Of a DNA stretch of 64,000 bases, positions 16,480-26,187 are shown piece by piece. Where the stretch lies: positions 224,478 through 288,477 of the forward strand of contig NZ_KQ130483.1 of NCBI RefSeq assembly GCF_001050375.1, written 5' to 3'. The stretch is from Catenovulum maritimum. GTDB taxonomy: Bacteria > Pseudomonadota > Gammaproteobacteria > Enterobacterales > Alteromonadaceae. The notes under the pieces are model-generated. The model was not told the origin of the DNA. It was given only the letters and a program-made list of their open reading frames with translations, and ran no database searches. Every line of letters starts with the position of its first letter. The first letter of the stretch is position 1. A program made the position numbers and the translations under genes.

Positions 16480-16897
16480 GACTCGATATTTACTCTTAGG
16501 CTTAGGTTTACTCTTTGCTACCCTAACCTTTTTGTCCTTTTATTTTTACTGGCAAGAAAATAAGGGGATTTTAGAAGAAATAACGCTTCAAGCAGAAGCA
16601 GATGCAGTGAAGTTTGCTCAAACTCATGATCAAAATGATTGTTTAACCAAGGTGATTGAGCAGAGTAACGACTGCCGAGATTCAAATTGTACCGTTGGCT
16701 TAAAACAATTTTTTTATACCTGCTTTAAAAACGCTAAATTGAGTGACCAAGTTTGTTACAAAGTACCAGAAACGAGTGACTATATGGCGAAAGTAAGTTG
16801 GGCTACGTCAACTTGCCGCAAAGCTAAAGTAAAAAATGGAGTATGTAATAACATAATTAATGAACTCCCTCTGCTTTGCCACCAAAAGTCATCTTAA
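16472..16897 (+). CDS. Membrane-anchored cysteine-rich hypothetical protein
   Basis: Residues 5-28 form one hydrophobic segment (LLLGLGLLFATLTFLSFYFYW), an anchor or uncleaved signal. The remaining 110 residues are predicted periplasmic and hold eight cysteines at even intervals, suggesting a small disulfide-bonded domain. No family is recognised. Its start overlaps the nucleotidyltransferase gene by 8 bases, so the two are probably translated together with dgt. Confidence 0.7.
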   Translation: MIKTRYLLLGLGLLFATLTFLSFYFYWQENKGILEEITLQAEADAVKFAQTHDQNDCLTKVIEQSNDCRDSNCTVGLKQFFYTCFKNAKLSDQVCYKVPETSDYMAKVSWATSTCRKAKVKNGVCNNIINELPLLCHQKSS

Positions 16898-16952
16898 ATC
16901 TATCTTTGGTTTAATTTACGATTTATATTGAGTTTCAAGATGAATCAAAACC

Positions 16953-16980
16953 TAAAGATAGCATCATCAAGCTATCTTTA
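16953..16980. terminator. Bidirectional terminator
   Basis: A perfect 10-bp stem TAAAGATAGC/GCTATCTTTA with an 8-base loop lies between converging genes. On the minus strand it is followed by GGTTTTGATT, so it serves the galactanase gene well; on the plus strand the T-run is weaker. Confidence 0.75.
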
Positions 16981-17020
16981 AGTTTACATTAGTTAAAAGT
17001 TTTAACTAAACAATAAAACG

Positions 17021-18451
17021 TTAATTATCTTTCCATTGTTGATTCCAATTACTGTGACAAGTCCATTGTATTATTGAGTCTCCATTACTGGTTCCTCCAG
17101 CATTTACATCGATACACTTATCACTTAATCTAGATCTCAAACGATAATATCCGTCACCCATATCTTCTTTAAAAAACTGCTGATTATAATTTCCAGAGCA
17201 GCTCCACTGGACTATATTCCCACCATTTTCGGTACTATGAGCATAGATGTCCAAGCACAAGCCACTATGGTTCGCTTTAATTTGAAAGTAACCATTTTCA
17301 ACTGGTTCAAAAGACCATTGCTGGTTGGCATTATTATGACAAGTCCATTGTAAAACATCTTCGCCATTTGCTGTTTTAGCACCATTAACATCAATGCATT
17401 TATTGCTTTGACGAGACTGGATTCGATTTGACGGGTATGTAGAGCTTGACTCTAAAAACATATCCAGAGCTTGTGTTGGTCTGCCTGTATTTGGATCCCA
17501 AGCACCCAAGGTGTAGCCATTCCAATTAGAAGCTTGTGGTTCCCAATAAAAAATTCCTAAGCCTCTGCCACCTTCAACTTGTCGAACTTTAGATATCATA
17601 TCAGCAATGATAGCGGGTGCATTTTCATCATCCCAAGGGGCCCCAACTTCGGTAATCATCACATCTTTATTATAACGAGAAACCATATCGTTCATATTAG
17701 CTAAACATTGGTTATTAATGGTTTGCCAAGCTGTTGGAGCCGCATTAGTTGGATAAGCTGAAGCACCTATGACATCATATTTTGCGCCATGCTGTGTAAT
17801 ACCATCAAAAATCCACCGAAAGTTAGCATTATCATGACAATTAGCTAGATGAACGATAACTTGAGCATTCGGAAAAACTTCTTTGGCAGCGTCATGGCCA
17901 CTATTTATTAACCATGCAAAATTTTGCATGCTATTAGTTGCCTTCCCTTCTTCCCATAACATACCGTTATTTGTTTCATTACCGACTTGTACCCATTCAG
18001 GTGTGATACCTGCATTTTTAATCGCATTTAAAGCATCATAGGTATGCCACCAAACAGCCGACATTAGACCATCTATATCATAAGTTTCCCAAGCAGCTGG
18101 CTTAAATTGCTTCGCAGGATCTGCCCATGAATCACTGTAATGAAAATCGATCATAATTCTCATACCAGCATTTTTTGCTCTTATCGCTTTCGCAATTACA
18201 TCATCTACACTATTCCAACCAGCTTCAGGATTGACCCATACTCTCAGTCGTATCGAATCCATACCATGATCTTTTAAGATTTGTAATACATCTTGCTCTT
18301 CTCCAGCATCGTTATAGAACTCAGTGCCGTAGTATTCCATCTCAGATAACCAACCTACATCCGCACCTTTAGCAAATCCGAATGCACTCGTGTGGGTAAA
18401 AACTAACGCAATCCCTGAAATTATTGTCAGAATAAGTTTTGTTTTTATCAT
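17021..18451 (-). CDS. Secreted GH53 endo-beta-1,4-galactanase with CBM13 lectin domain
   Basis: Predicted to cut beta-1,4-galactan chains (arabinogalactan or pectin side chains) outside the cell. After a signal peptide of about 25 residues, a GH53 barrel spans roughly 27-340, with FAKGADVGWLSEME, SIRLRVWVNP and MIDFHYSDSWADP. The acid/base glutamate is near 159 (QVGNETNNGMLW) and the nucleophile near 268 (MITEVGAPW). Residues 345-476 form a ricin-B type CBM13 with three repeats (NQQWSF, NQQFF, NQQWKDN). It stands alone, with no transporter or other glycosidase beside it. A promoter with an overlapping palindrome lies upstream, suggesting sugar-responsive repression. Confidence 0.93.
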   Translation of the reverse strand: MIKTKLILTIISGIALVFTHTSAFGFAKGADVGWLSEMEYYGTEFYNDAGEEQDVLQILKDHGMDSIRLRVWVNPEAGWNSVDDVIAKAIRAKNAGMRIMIDFHYSDSWADPAKQFKPAAWETYDIDGLMSAVWWHTYDALNAIKNAGITPEWVQVGNETNNGMLWEEGKATNSMQNFAWLINSGHDAAKEVFPNAQVIVHLANCHDNANFRWIFDGITQHGAKYDVIGASAYPTNAAPTAWQTINNQCLANMNDMVSRYNKDVMITEVGAPWDDENAPAIIADMISKVRQVEGGRGLGIFYWEPQASNWNGYTLGAWDPNTGRPTQALDMFLESSSTYPSNRIQSRQSNKCIDVNGAKTANGEDVLQWTCHNNANQQWSFEPVENGYFQIKANHSGLCLDIYAHSTENGGNIVQWSCSGNYNQQFFKEDMGDGYYRLRSRLSDKCIDVNAGGTSNGDSIIQWTCHSNWNQQWKDN

Positions 18452-18493
18452 ATCGTTATTGCCTTATTAATTATTTAACAAACTTTCAACAAT

Positions 18494-18523
18494 ATAATAC
18501 ACATCAAAGTAAACGTTTAACAA
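18494..18523 (-). promoter_or_regulatory. Galactanase promoter with LacI-type operator
   Basis: On the minus strand TTGTTA, 18 bases, TATTAT. The palindrome TAAACGTTTA (18510-18519) lies in the spacer and overlaps the -35 element. Central-CG palindromes of this form are typical of LacI-family repressors. No repressor gene is present in the window. Confidence 0.45.
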
Positions 18524-18869
18524 GCTTTATTTCATATTTTATTTAACAATCGAAAATACAGCTTTGATTTTAAAGACAAAATAAAGTTAAACGATTAACA
18601 TTATTTTTTGTTATTATCGGTTGTATAGAAATGGCCAAAATCTAAATTTGAATAGAGGTATTTTATTAATTCATATCATGATATTTGTGCTTTAGAACTT
18701 AAATTAAAGCGCAACTAGCGAGTTAGCATTAGATTAGTAGCTAAAGCACTTGCTGTACTATCGCTTTTAAATCAATCTAAGGAGATAGAAAAACTCAGAT
18801 CGTGGCCATAAGGGATGAATATAGCCTAATCTCAGTTCAAATAAGCAGAGACTAGGTTATAAGTTTGGT
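18524..18869. other. Intergenic region between galactanase and ccmI
   Basis: No gene is recognised. It is AT-rich, and a second TTAAACGATTAAC resembling half of the upstream operator occurs near 18588. Nothing else can be supported. Confidence 0.4.
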
Positions 18870-18897
18870 CTGTTTAACCGATTAATACTTTAAACAG
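18870..18897 (-). terminator. Possible terminator of the ccm operon
   Basis: An 8-bp stem CTGTTTAA/TTAAACAG with a 12-base loop lies just past the ccmI stop codon. The T-run that should follow on the minus strand is poor, so this is a weak call. Confidence 0.3.
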
Positions 18898-18898
18898 C

Positions 18899-20191
18899 CT
18901 AGAGTAAAATATTCAGCGCCGTGTTGTTTGACAGCTCAAGTTTTTCGCTATTGTATTCTATCTCCCCTTCGCTCTTGCTCACATCAGCGTCTTTAGATAA
19001 ACGTACAGTCACATGAGCAGAGGTTAACGAAGATAAGTTGAAATTAGGCATCATAGCGTTATCGTCAGATAGTTTAACTTGCGTTGGGAAATATTTATCA
19101 AGATCAATCTTGACCACAGCAGCTGGTGGACCTGCTAATGCCGGTCGAGCAAACACAACTAAATATTTAAACTCAGATAATCTAGCTTGAGTTTCATCAC
19201 TTAACTGAAAACTTACTAAAATTTGATTTGCATTAGCATCTTGAGTTTTCTGCTCGCTAACGGGGTGATCTGCTGTTGCTGGATGGTTTTGCGGCATTGC
19301 TGATGAACTAATATCTATATTAAATTCTTCAGCTAAAACAGGGATAGTTCTTGCCATCACCAAACGGCGCGAATCATTCTCAGGTAATAGCTTTAAAGCA
19401 AAACGCCAATATTGAGTAGCAGATTCCATATCGTCTAACTGTAACGCCACATAGCCAGCCATAGCTAAAGCTTCACTCTCTTGTGGTGATTGCTGTAAAA
19501 CTTTCAAATAAACGTTAGCGGCTTTCTTTAAATAGGTTTCATCATTAGTCGCAACCAATACCTGCCCATAACTCAATAAAGCAGATATATTCGAACCATC
19601 TAGCTTGATTGAATGCTCAAAAGCGGCGATGGCATTGGTTAATTCACCATTTGAATAGGCAACTCTGCCAAGTAGAAGCCAACCAACTGCATCATTCGGC
19701 TTTTGGCTCAATTGGTGCCTTAAGCCAATGTAAAATTGCTGTAATTCTTCAGTAGTAAAATTTTGATCACCACTCAATAATTTTTGACCAAAGGCTGGCG
19801 TGTTTTCTTTGGCTTGATAAAATTGAATCATTTGCTCAGGTTTACCCTGAATGCGATAAATTGAAAACGCGATAACCAAAGTTACAACTGGTAATAACCA
19901 AAGTAACTTTGGATTAAAGCCCTTGCCATGTCCAGAATGGTTTAACGCCAATTCGCTTGCTAATTGAATTTTTAAATCATCTTTTGCAGCTTGCGCGGCT
20001 TGCTCATCTATATTTCCTGATGTTAAATCAGCTTGAATATCTGCTAATTTTTCAGCATACAGCTCAGTTTGCCGTTTTTGGTCTAACTGCAATACGTGTT
20101 TTTTTCTCAGCCAAGGAAATACAACAGCAACAGAGGCTATAATGGCGATTAAAGCCAGTACAATAGTTAAATTAATCACTTTATTTATCAA
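18899..20191 (-). CDS. ccmI: Cytochrome c biogenesis protein CcmI
   Basis: CcmI is a membrane-bound chaperone that holds apocytochrome c for haem ligation with CcmF and CcmH. Two transmembrane segments (about 8-27 and 95-112) flank a cytoplasmic leucine-zipper-like region. A periplasmic TPR domain follows (NDAVGWLLLGRVAYSNGELTNAIAAFEHSIKLDG and later repeats), then a beta-rich C-terminal domain. At 430 residues it is a full-length long form. Its start overlaps ccmH by 11 bases, and it is the last gene of the operon. Confidence 0.92.
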   Translation of the reverse strand: MINKVINLTIVLALIAIIASVAVVFPWLRKKHVLQLDQKRQTELYAEKLADIQADLTSGNIDEQAAQAAKDDLKIQLASELALNHSGHGKGFNPKLLWLLPVVTLVIAFSIYRIQGKPEQMIQFYQAKENTPAFGQKLLSGDQNFTTEELQQFYIGLRHQLSQKPNDAVGWLLLGRVAYSNGELTNAIAAFEHSIKLDGSNISALLSYGQVLVATNDETYLKKAANVYLKVLQQSPQESEALAMAGYVALQLDDMESATQYWRFALKLLPENDSRRLVMARTIPVLAEEFNIDISSSAMPQNHPATADHPVSEQKTQDANANQILVSFQLSDETQARLSEFKYLVVFARPALAGPPAAVVKIDLDKYFPTQVKLSDDNAMMPNFNLSSLTSAHVTVRLSKDADVSKSEGEIEYNSEKLELSNNTALNILL

Positions 20192-20687
20192 CCTCTTGAG
20201 TTGTATTTGAATTGGCTTTTAATTGACTTTGTTTTTCAAGTTCAGCAAAAATAGCTTCTGCTTCTCTTATATGAGGATCGGTAATCTGACTACCTGATTC
20301 TGTACGGTTGCGCTTAAGTACAAATAGCACCAAAAAAATACAAATAAAACCTGGGATTATCCAAAGCCAAATTGTGACATGATTTACTGGCGGATCGTAA
20401 TGAACAAATTGAGTATATCTTTGCACCATGTAATCAACCACTTCTTGTTTTGTTTTGCCTTCTTGAACCAATTGATAAGTCTTATTTTTTAAGTCGATTG
20501 CCACTAATGAATTCGAGTCAGCTACGTTTTGATTTTGACATTTAGGGCATCTTAATTCTTGCACTAAGGCTTCAAAATCCGCGCGTTTAGCTTCACTTTC
20601 AAACGGATAATTCTCTTCAACAGCGAGTAAATTAGCTGAAGCAAACACACTTGTGATAAAAATAACAAATTTAAAAAATTCTTTCAT
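20181..20687 (-). CDS. ccmH: Cytochrome c biogenesis thioreductase CcmH
   Basis: CcmH reduces apocytochrome c cysteines before haem attachment. It has a signal peptide, the LRCPKCQ motif with redox cysteines near 47 and 50, and a C-terminal membrane helix (VTIWLWIIPGFICIFLVLFVL). The 168-residue size is that of the short CcmH, with its TPR function carried by the separate CcmI. It follows ccmG by 13 bases. Confidence 0.95.
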   Translation of the reverse strand: MKEFFKFVIFITSVFASANLLAVEENYPFESEAKRADFEALVQELRCPKCQNQNVADSNSLVAIDLKNKTYQLVQEGKTKQEVVDYMVQRYTQFVHYDPPVNHVTIWLWIIPGFICIFLVLFVLKRNRTESGSQITDPHIREAEAIFAELEKQSQLKANSNTTQEVDK

Positions 20688-20700
20688 TTAATAGCCCTGC

Positions 20701-21288
20701 TTAATTTGATTGGCTCTTAGCTTGATTAGAATACGAATTGAGTAGTGGCTGAAACTCTTTTTGCCAAACACGTTCATCTATTGCACCACGTCTGTGGGCA
20801 ATGATGACCCCCTCGGGATTCACTAAAAAGCTTTCCGGTGCACCCGTTACGCCTAAATCTAAAGACAGGTCTCGCTTCACATCATAAATATTAAACTGAA
20901 AAGGATTACCGAGTTGGGCCAACATTTGTTTCACTTCAAGCCGAGTTTGCTCTACATTCACTTCCCCAAAAGCGGCATCAGCTGCGTTGTCGTAATAGAC
21001 GCCGACAATTCTGACACCCTCTTGCCTTAATCGTGTCATATAAGGCAACTCGACTCGACAAGTAACGCACCAAGTCCCCCAAACATTAACTAAGGTATAA
21101 TCACCTTTAACACTATCTTTTTGATAGAAAAGGTTTTCATCCATTAAATCTGGCAGATTAAAATCTGGAAATTGGCGCTCAACATTGGCATTTTTAATAT
21201 CTGTCGGGTCTGAGAACAGTCCCTTATACAAGAATATGCTGACAGCTAAAAAGGAGACAATCGGAATAATGACTCGAATTGACTTCAT
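20701..21288 (-). CDS. ccmG: Periplasmic thioredoxin CcmG (DsbE)
   Basis: A membrane-tethered thioredoxin that keeps apocytochrome c and CcmH reduced. It has an N-terminal anchor (about 5-23) and a thioredoxin fold with WGTWCVTC (cysteines near 74 and 77). The conserved cis-proline loop VTGAPESFLV and the CcmG-type HRRGAID follow. Its start overlaps the ccmF stop by 4 bases. Confidence 0.95.
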   Translation of the reverse strand: MKSIRVIIPIVSFLAVSIFLYKGLFSDPTDIKNANVERQFPDFNLPDLMDENLFYQKDSVKGDYTLVNVWGTWCVTCRVELPYMTRLRQEGVRIVGVYYDNAADAAFGEVNVEQTRLEVKQMLAQLGNPFQFNIYDVKRDLSLDLGVTGAPESFLVNPEGVIIAHRRGAIDERVWQKEFQPLLNSYSNQAKSQSN

Positions 21289-23264
21289 GCTTGCACCTCT
21301 TGCGCTGCTTTAACTTGAGTTTCGTCTTGGCTGCCTACTGGCTTATTTAAAGCTTTAGCACTCAAAATTTTACGATAGCGTTTATCTGCAATACAGAGTA
21401 AACCACCAATTGACATTAATAGCCCACCTAGCCAAATCCAACGTACAAATGGCTTAACGTAAACTCTGACAGCCCAAGCGCCATCTTGTAATTGCTCACC
21501 TAAAGCAACGTATAGATCTCGAGCCAAGCTGGCGTCAATTCCAGCTTCAGTCATTACATTAGACTGTACATTGTAATAACGCTTCTCCGCTTGTAAATCG
21601 AACTGCTTATCGCCTTGTGCAATATCGAATTTTGCATGGTAGGCTGAATAGTTTGGTCCTTTGACGAAATCAACCGCTTCAAGCTTAAAGGTATAATCAT
21701 TAAGTACCACTTGCTCTCCGACTTTCATTCGAACATCTTGCTCTACTGTGCCCCATTGTGTAACAGCAATTCCAAGCACTAACGCAGCGAAACCTAAATG
21801 GCCAAATATCATGCCCCAATGAGACAATGATATTTTTAAAATTTGTTTATTTTTAACTAATTCCAATAAAGTCAAACCAGCAACCCATCCGGCTAACACC
21901 ACAGCTGTCATAGTAACGACAGAGTCTATCTCTAAAGCTAGATAAAAAGTCAGTCCTGTAAGTAAAGCAATAACGAGTCCTGAAACAAGCTTTCCAGTTA
22001 AACGCGATAACTTATCTTGTTTCCACCGTACAAAAGGCGCAACTCCAAGTAACAAACAAAATGGCAAGTACCAAAGCGCTGCTATACGGTCAAAGAAGGG
22101 GGCGCCAATCGAGATTGAACCCAAACCAATTTCTTTGTGAACTAAAGGTAATAAAGTACCCAAAAGCACAACAACTAAAGCGACAACGAGTAAGATATTA
22201 TTCGAGAATAAGAAAACCTCGCGAGAGAACAATTTATATCTATGAGTACTGACAACATTAGAGGCTCTAATTGCATATAAAGTTAACGCGCCACCAATCA
22301 CTAACAATAAATAAATGAGAATAAACAAACCACGTGTTGGATCACTCGCGAACGCGTGAACTGAAACTAAAATACCTGAACGTACTAAAAAGGTACCCAG
22401 CAAGCTTAAAGAAAACGCCGAAATCGCCAGTAAAACAGTCCAGCTTTTAAATGCACCGCGTTTTTCTGTAACTGCTAATGAATGAATTAAAGCTGTCCCA
22501 GCTAACCAAGGCATAAACGAAGCATTTTCTACAGGATCCCAGAACCACCAGCCACCCCAGCCAAGTTCATAATATGCCCACCAGCTACCTAAAGTAATAC
22601 CAGCAGTTAAAAAGATCCAAGCCGCTAATGTCCAAGGTCTAGACCAGCGAGCCCAAGTAGCATCTAATTTACCGCTAATTAGTGCAGCAACTGCAAATGC
22701 AAACGCAACAGAAAAGCCAACATAGCCCATATAAAGCATAGGTGGATGAATAATCAAACCAATATCTTGCAATAATGGATTCAGATCACGTCCATCAATA
22801 GGGAAATTTGGGAAGGTTCTTTCAAATGGGTTTGAAGTGAAAATAACGAAAGCTAAAAAGCCAATAGAAATAAAACCCATTACCGCTAGGACACGGGCAA
22901 CATCATCATCATCCAGAGTACGGCTAAAGATTGCAACCGCACTAGTCCATAGGGCTAAAATCCACACCCAAAGTAACAGTGAACCTTCATGAGCGCCCCA
23001 AACAGCAGATAATCTATAATACCAAGGTAGCTCTGAATTTGAGTTCATCGCGACATAATAAACAGAAAAATCGTTATGATAAAAAGACCAAGCAAGACAG
23101 AATAAGGAAACTGACAATAAAACGAAATTAGCATGGACTAAAGGTTTTCCCAGCGCAATTAAATCAGCAATGCGCTTCTGGGCACCTATCATAGGAAATA
23201 TCGCTAAGCAGATTGAAAATACAAAAGCGATTAATAACGAAAAATGGCCTATTTCAGGTATCAT
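21285..23264 (-). CDS. ccmF: Haem lyase subunit CcmF
   Basis: CcmF attaches haem to apocytochrome c in the periplasm. The 659-residue multi-spanning protein has the tryptophan-rich WWD motif (GWGGWWFWDPVENASFMPW) that presents haem, plus conserved histidines in the surrounding loops. A large C-terminal periplasmic domain precedes the final helix. It starts three bases after the ccmE stop. Confidence 0.97.
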   Translation of the reverse strand: MIPEIGHFSLLIAFVFSICLAIFPMIGAQKRIADLIALGKPLVHANFVLLSVSLFCLAWSFYHNDFSVYYVAMNSNSELPWYYRLSAVWGAHEGSLLLWVWILALWTSAVAIFSRTLDDDDVARVLAVMGFISIGFLAFVIFTSNPFERTFPNFPIDGRDLNPLLQDIGLIIHPPMLYMGYVGFSVAFAFAVAALISGKLDATWARWSRPWTLAAWIFLTAGITLGSWWAYYELGWGGWWFWDPVENASFMPWLAGTALIHSLAVTEKRGAFKSWTVLLAISAFSLSLLGTFLVRSGILVSVHAFASDPTRGLFILIYLLLVIGGALTLYAIRASNVVSTHRYKLFSREVFLFSNNILLVVALVVVLLGTLLPLVHKEIGLGSISIGAPFFDRIAALWYLPFCLLLGVAPFVRWKQDKLSRLTGKLVSGLVIALLTGLTFYLALEIDSVVTMTAVVLAGWVAGLTLLELVKNKQILKISLSHWGMIFGHLGFAALVLGIAVTQWGTVEQDVRMKVGEQVVLNDYTFKLEAVDFVKGPNYSAYHAKFDIAQGDKQFDLQAEKRYYNVQSNVMTEAGIDASLARDLYVALGEQLQDGAWAVRVYVKPFVRWIWLGGLLMSIGGLLCIADKRYRKILSAKALNKPVGSQDETQVKAAQEVQA

Positions 23265-23267
23265 ATT

Positions 23268-23756
23268 TTACTGACCTTGGTTTAATTGTGATTCAGTGTA
23301 TTCAGGGCGAACATGCTTAATACCTTTCATTGCTTCAGCAACTTCAGGTGGCATATACTCTTCATCATGCTTAGCTAATACTTCAAATGCCTCAATGACA
23401 TTATTTTCACGCAAATATCCATTGGCGACTATGCCCTGACCTTCTCTAAATAAATCAGGTAAAATGCCCGTGTATTTAATTGTCACTTCTGGACCAGTAT
23501 CAACAATTCTAAACTCAACATCTAGACTATCAGTTGCACGCTTAACACTATCATCAACCACCATACCGCCAATTCTTAACCTTTGACCAACAGAAGGTTT
23601 AATTCCAGTTTCGTTTTTACCATTGATAATCTCTGAAGGCGTATAAAATAAATCGATATTATCTTTTAGCGCATATAAAACTAAGCCTGCAGTTAGTGAT
23701 AAACCGACAATTAAAATTAGTGCAGTGAATAAACGGCGTTGGCGTCTTGGATTCAT
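23268..23756 (-). CDS. ccmE: Haem chaperone CcmE
   Basis: CcmE carries haem covalently bound from CcmC to CcmF. It has an N-terminal membrane anchor (about 9-30) followed by an OB-fold domain. The haem-binding histidine is near 130 in [13 protein letters not shown]. Its start codon overlaps the ccmD stop by 4 bases. Confidence 0.97.
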   Translation of the reverse strand: MNPRRQRRLFTALILIVGLSLTAGLVLYALKDNIDLFYTPSEIINGKNETGIKPSVGQRLRIGGMVVDDSVKRATDSLDVEFRIVDTGPEVTIKYTGILPDLFREGQGIVANGYLRENNVIEAFEVLAKHDEEYMPPEVAEAMKGIKHVRPEYTESQLNQGQ

Positions 23757-23962
23757 AAACTCATCTCCGAATTTGTGTGTTGGCTTCTACGTTTTTTGAT
23801 CTCATCTTGTTGCTTAATTTCTTCAATTAATTGTTTTCGTTTATGTTTAGACCAAAATACTAAACCAACAATTAATAAAGCCGCTATCCCATACGAAGAC
23901 CAGACATAATCTGCATAACCATTCATCGAGATAAATTCTGCAAAAGAATCAAACGCACCCAT
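23753..23962 (-). CDS. ccmD: Haem exporter protein CcmD
   Basis: A small membrane protein that stabilises the CcmC-CcmE complex and helps release haem-loaded CcmE. The 69 residues have one transmembrane segment ([19 protein letters not shown]) and then a basic, charged tail ([21 protein letters not shown]). It is slightly longer than usual and sits in its standard position between ccmC and ccmE. Confidence 0.9.
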   Translation of the reverse strand: MGAFDSFAEFISMNGYADYVWSSYGIAALLIVGLVFWSKHKRKQLIEEIKQQDEIKKRRSQHTNSEMSL

Positions 23963-24031
23963 AACACACCTATAAATTTAAAATTCTGTACATGATCTTG
24001 GGATTAACCTAGATCTCACCATTAATGGCCT

Positions 24032-24763
24032 TTATTTAATTAAGTTAATAACCCATTTTCTGTGGCTTTCAGCCCTTAACAGCTCAGTTGCAAATCGGTA
24101 ACCAGTTAAAGCAATAAAAAATAATAGCACTGAGAAAATATTGATTAATAATGGCCATAACATAGGCCCTGCAATAGAAGGTTTATCAAACTTGGTAATA
24201 CTGGCACCTTGATGTAACGTATTCCACCATTCAACTGAGTAATGAATAATAGGCACATTAATCATACCGATAACGGCTAAGATGCAAGCGGCTTTAGCGC
24301 CTGTTCTTTGATCGTCAAAACTGTGAAACAAAGCAAACACACCAAGGTATAAAAACAACAATATGAGTTCCGAAGTCAGTCTCGCGTCCCACACCCACCA
24401 AGTGCCCCACATAGGCTTACCCCAAAGAGAACCGGTAATTAATGCCAGCGCTGTAAATATCGCGCCAATGGGCGCCATAGCCAATACGCTAATTTCCATT
24501 AAACGGATCTGCCAAACCAGAGCACAAAACCCTGCAATGCCCATAGACATATAAATGCCCATTGACCAAATAGCAGAAGGAACATGGATATAGATAATGC
24601 GGAAAGAATCGCCTTGCTGGTAATCAGTTGGTGCAAACATTAAACCCCATAAGCAACCGACAAAAATTCCAATTAAAGAGAGCGGCATTAGCCATTTGTA
24701 AAAACTTAAAGAAAGTTCATAAGCTTTTTCAGGCTTAGCATACGGGTGTAACCACTTAAACAT
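24032..24763 (-). CDS. ccmC: Haem transporter/handling protein CcmC
   Basis: CcmC loads haem onto CcmE. It has six predicted membrane helices and the WWD motif (MWGTWWVWDARLTSELIL), with flanking histidines in IIYIHVPSAIW and IIHYSVEWWNTLHQG. The 243-residue length is typical. It lies 44 bases downstream of ccmB. Confidence 0.97.
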   Translation of the reverse strand: MFKWLHPYAKPEKAYELSLSFYKWLMPLSLIGIFVGCLWGLMFAPTDYQQGDSFRIIYIHVPSAIWSMGIYMSMGIAGFCALVWQIRLMEISVLAMAPIGAIFTALALITGSLWGKPMWGTWWVWDARLTSELILLFLYLGVFALFHSFDDQRTGAKAACILAVIGMINVPIIHYSVEWWNTLHQGASITKFDKPSIAGPMLWPLLINIFSVLLFFIALTGYRFATELLRAESHRKWVINLIK

Positions 24764-24807
24764 AACGATTCTCTTAAATATTACTCTAATTCTGAATGAT
24801 TTATTAA

Positions 24808-25482
24808 CTAGCCCAAATTCAACTTTAATGCTTGTGCTGTCGCTATTGGCGCCACTGTTAAAGCGAAAATAGTTAACGCCATTAAAATGAACATAGGACC
24901 TGTTATTGGCAAATTCTGTCCAGCTGCATCCATAGTTGCTGTCGCAAAAATCAAGGCAGGTATCAATAACGGAACCACTAATAAAGCCATCACGCCACTA
25001 CCTTTTCGACTTGCAACTAGTAATGCACTTGCTACTGAGCCTAAACAAGCCATCAACATACTGCCACATAACAAAGTCTGAGCTAAAACCCACCAAAGCT
25101 TAATTTCTAACGAAAAGAACGGCACCAATAAAAAACTGGTTAATACAAGCGGCAAGCAATATAGCGCCCAAAAGCTGATGATTCGAGCGGAGACAATTAA
25201 ACTACCGGGATAACCTGATAAAAATAATTGCTCTAACCATCCATTTTCATAATCTTCAACAAACATTCTAGGCAAGGCAATTAGCATAGCTAAAATTAAT
25301 GCAATCCAGCCAACTGCTGGTGCTAGTCTATTTAACAAACCGGGTTCAGGACCAATAGAAAGTGGGAATAACACTAACACTAAAATAAAAAAGATAATTG
25401 GCAAACCAAACTCATGCTTTTGCGTTGCAGCCACCTGAAAATCTCGTTGCAGCATATGCTTAAAAAACTGGCTATACATCAT
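24808..25482 (-). CDS. ccmB: Haem exporter permease CcmB
   Basis: CcmB is the membrane subunit partnered with the CcmA ATPase. The 224-residue protein has six hydrophobic segments, the conserved EDYENGWLEQLFLSG near residue 75, and KGSGVMALLVVPLLIPALIF. It begins two bases after the ccmA stop. Confidence 0.96.
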   Translation of the reverse strand: MMYSQFFKHMLQRDFQVAATQKHEFGLPIIFFILVLVLFPLSIGPEPGLLNRLAPAVGWIALILAMLIALPRMFVEDYENGWLEQLFLSGYPGSLIVSARIISFWALYCLPLVLTSFLLVPFFSLEIKLWWVLAQTLLCGSMLMACLGSVASALLVASRKGSGVMALLVVPLLIPALIFATATMDAAGQNLPITGPMFILMALTIFALTVAPIATAQALKLNLG

Positions 25483-25484
25483 AA

Positions 25485-26084
25485 TTAAAACCTATATGCC
25501 AATTTAAATTCTTGATCGACAATCGATTCAGGTAAGCTTTGATGGCTAGTCACAATGACATATCCACCGTTTTCCTTATGCCGTTTAAATAAGGCAGTTA
25601 AAACCTCAACACCTTTATGATCAATAGAAGTAAAAGGTTCATCTAATACCCAAATTTTAGCTTGGGAGATCCACATTCTAACCAAAGCAACTCTTCTTTT
25701 TTGACCGGCTGATAAATATCTAACAGGTACATCAGTCAAACCAGTTAAACCGACTTTGTATAACAACTCTGTAGAATCTGCTTGTACCTGTGTTAACGAG
25801 AGCCAATGCAAAAGATTTTGTTCTGCTGTCAGCCACTCATTTATTGCGGGCTTATGACCGATGAACAAGATATTAGTTCCACATTCGGAAATGTTTTGTT
25901 GGTTAAAAGTGATTTCACCGTGTTGTAATTGATTTAAACCGACTAAACTTCTGAGTAAGGTCGTTTTTCCAGCGCCATTAGGGCCGGTAACATACATTAA
26001 CTGCCCAGCATTGAGCTCTAATGACAAATTTTCAAATAAAACACGTTGATTTCTAACGCAAGTCAGGTTTTTGGCCGATAACAA
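25485..26084 (-). CDS. ccmA: Haem exporter ATPase CcmA
   Basis: The ATP-binding subunit of the CcmAB complex, whose ATPase activity releases haem-CcmE from CcmC. It has Walker A GPNGAGKTT (34-42), signature LSAGQKRR, Walker B WVLDEPF and the switch histidine in VTSHQ. The short 199-residue length fits CcmA. It is the first gene of the ccm operon, divergent from the FliK-like gene with only about 100 bases between. Confidence 0.96.
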   Translation of the reverse strand: MLSAKNLTCVRNQRVLFENLSLELNAGQLMYVTGPNGAGKTTLLRSLVGLNQLQHGEITFNQQNISECGTNILFIGHKPAINEWLTAEQNLLHWLSLTQVQADSTELLYKVGLTGLTDVPVRYLSAGQKRRVALVRMWISQAKIWVLDEPFTSIDHKGVEVLTALFKRHKENGGYVIVTSHQSLPESIVDQEFKLAYRF

Positions 26085-26187
26085 AATGAATATTAACCAC
26101 GAATAATTTTGTGCGAGATATTAACACAATGCAGTTTAAAAACGACAGTTGAGAGACTAATTATCACCAGATAACTTGATATCAATC

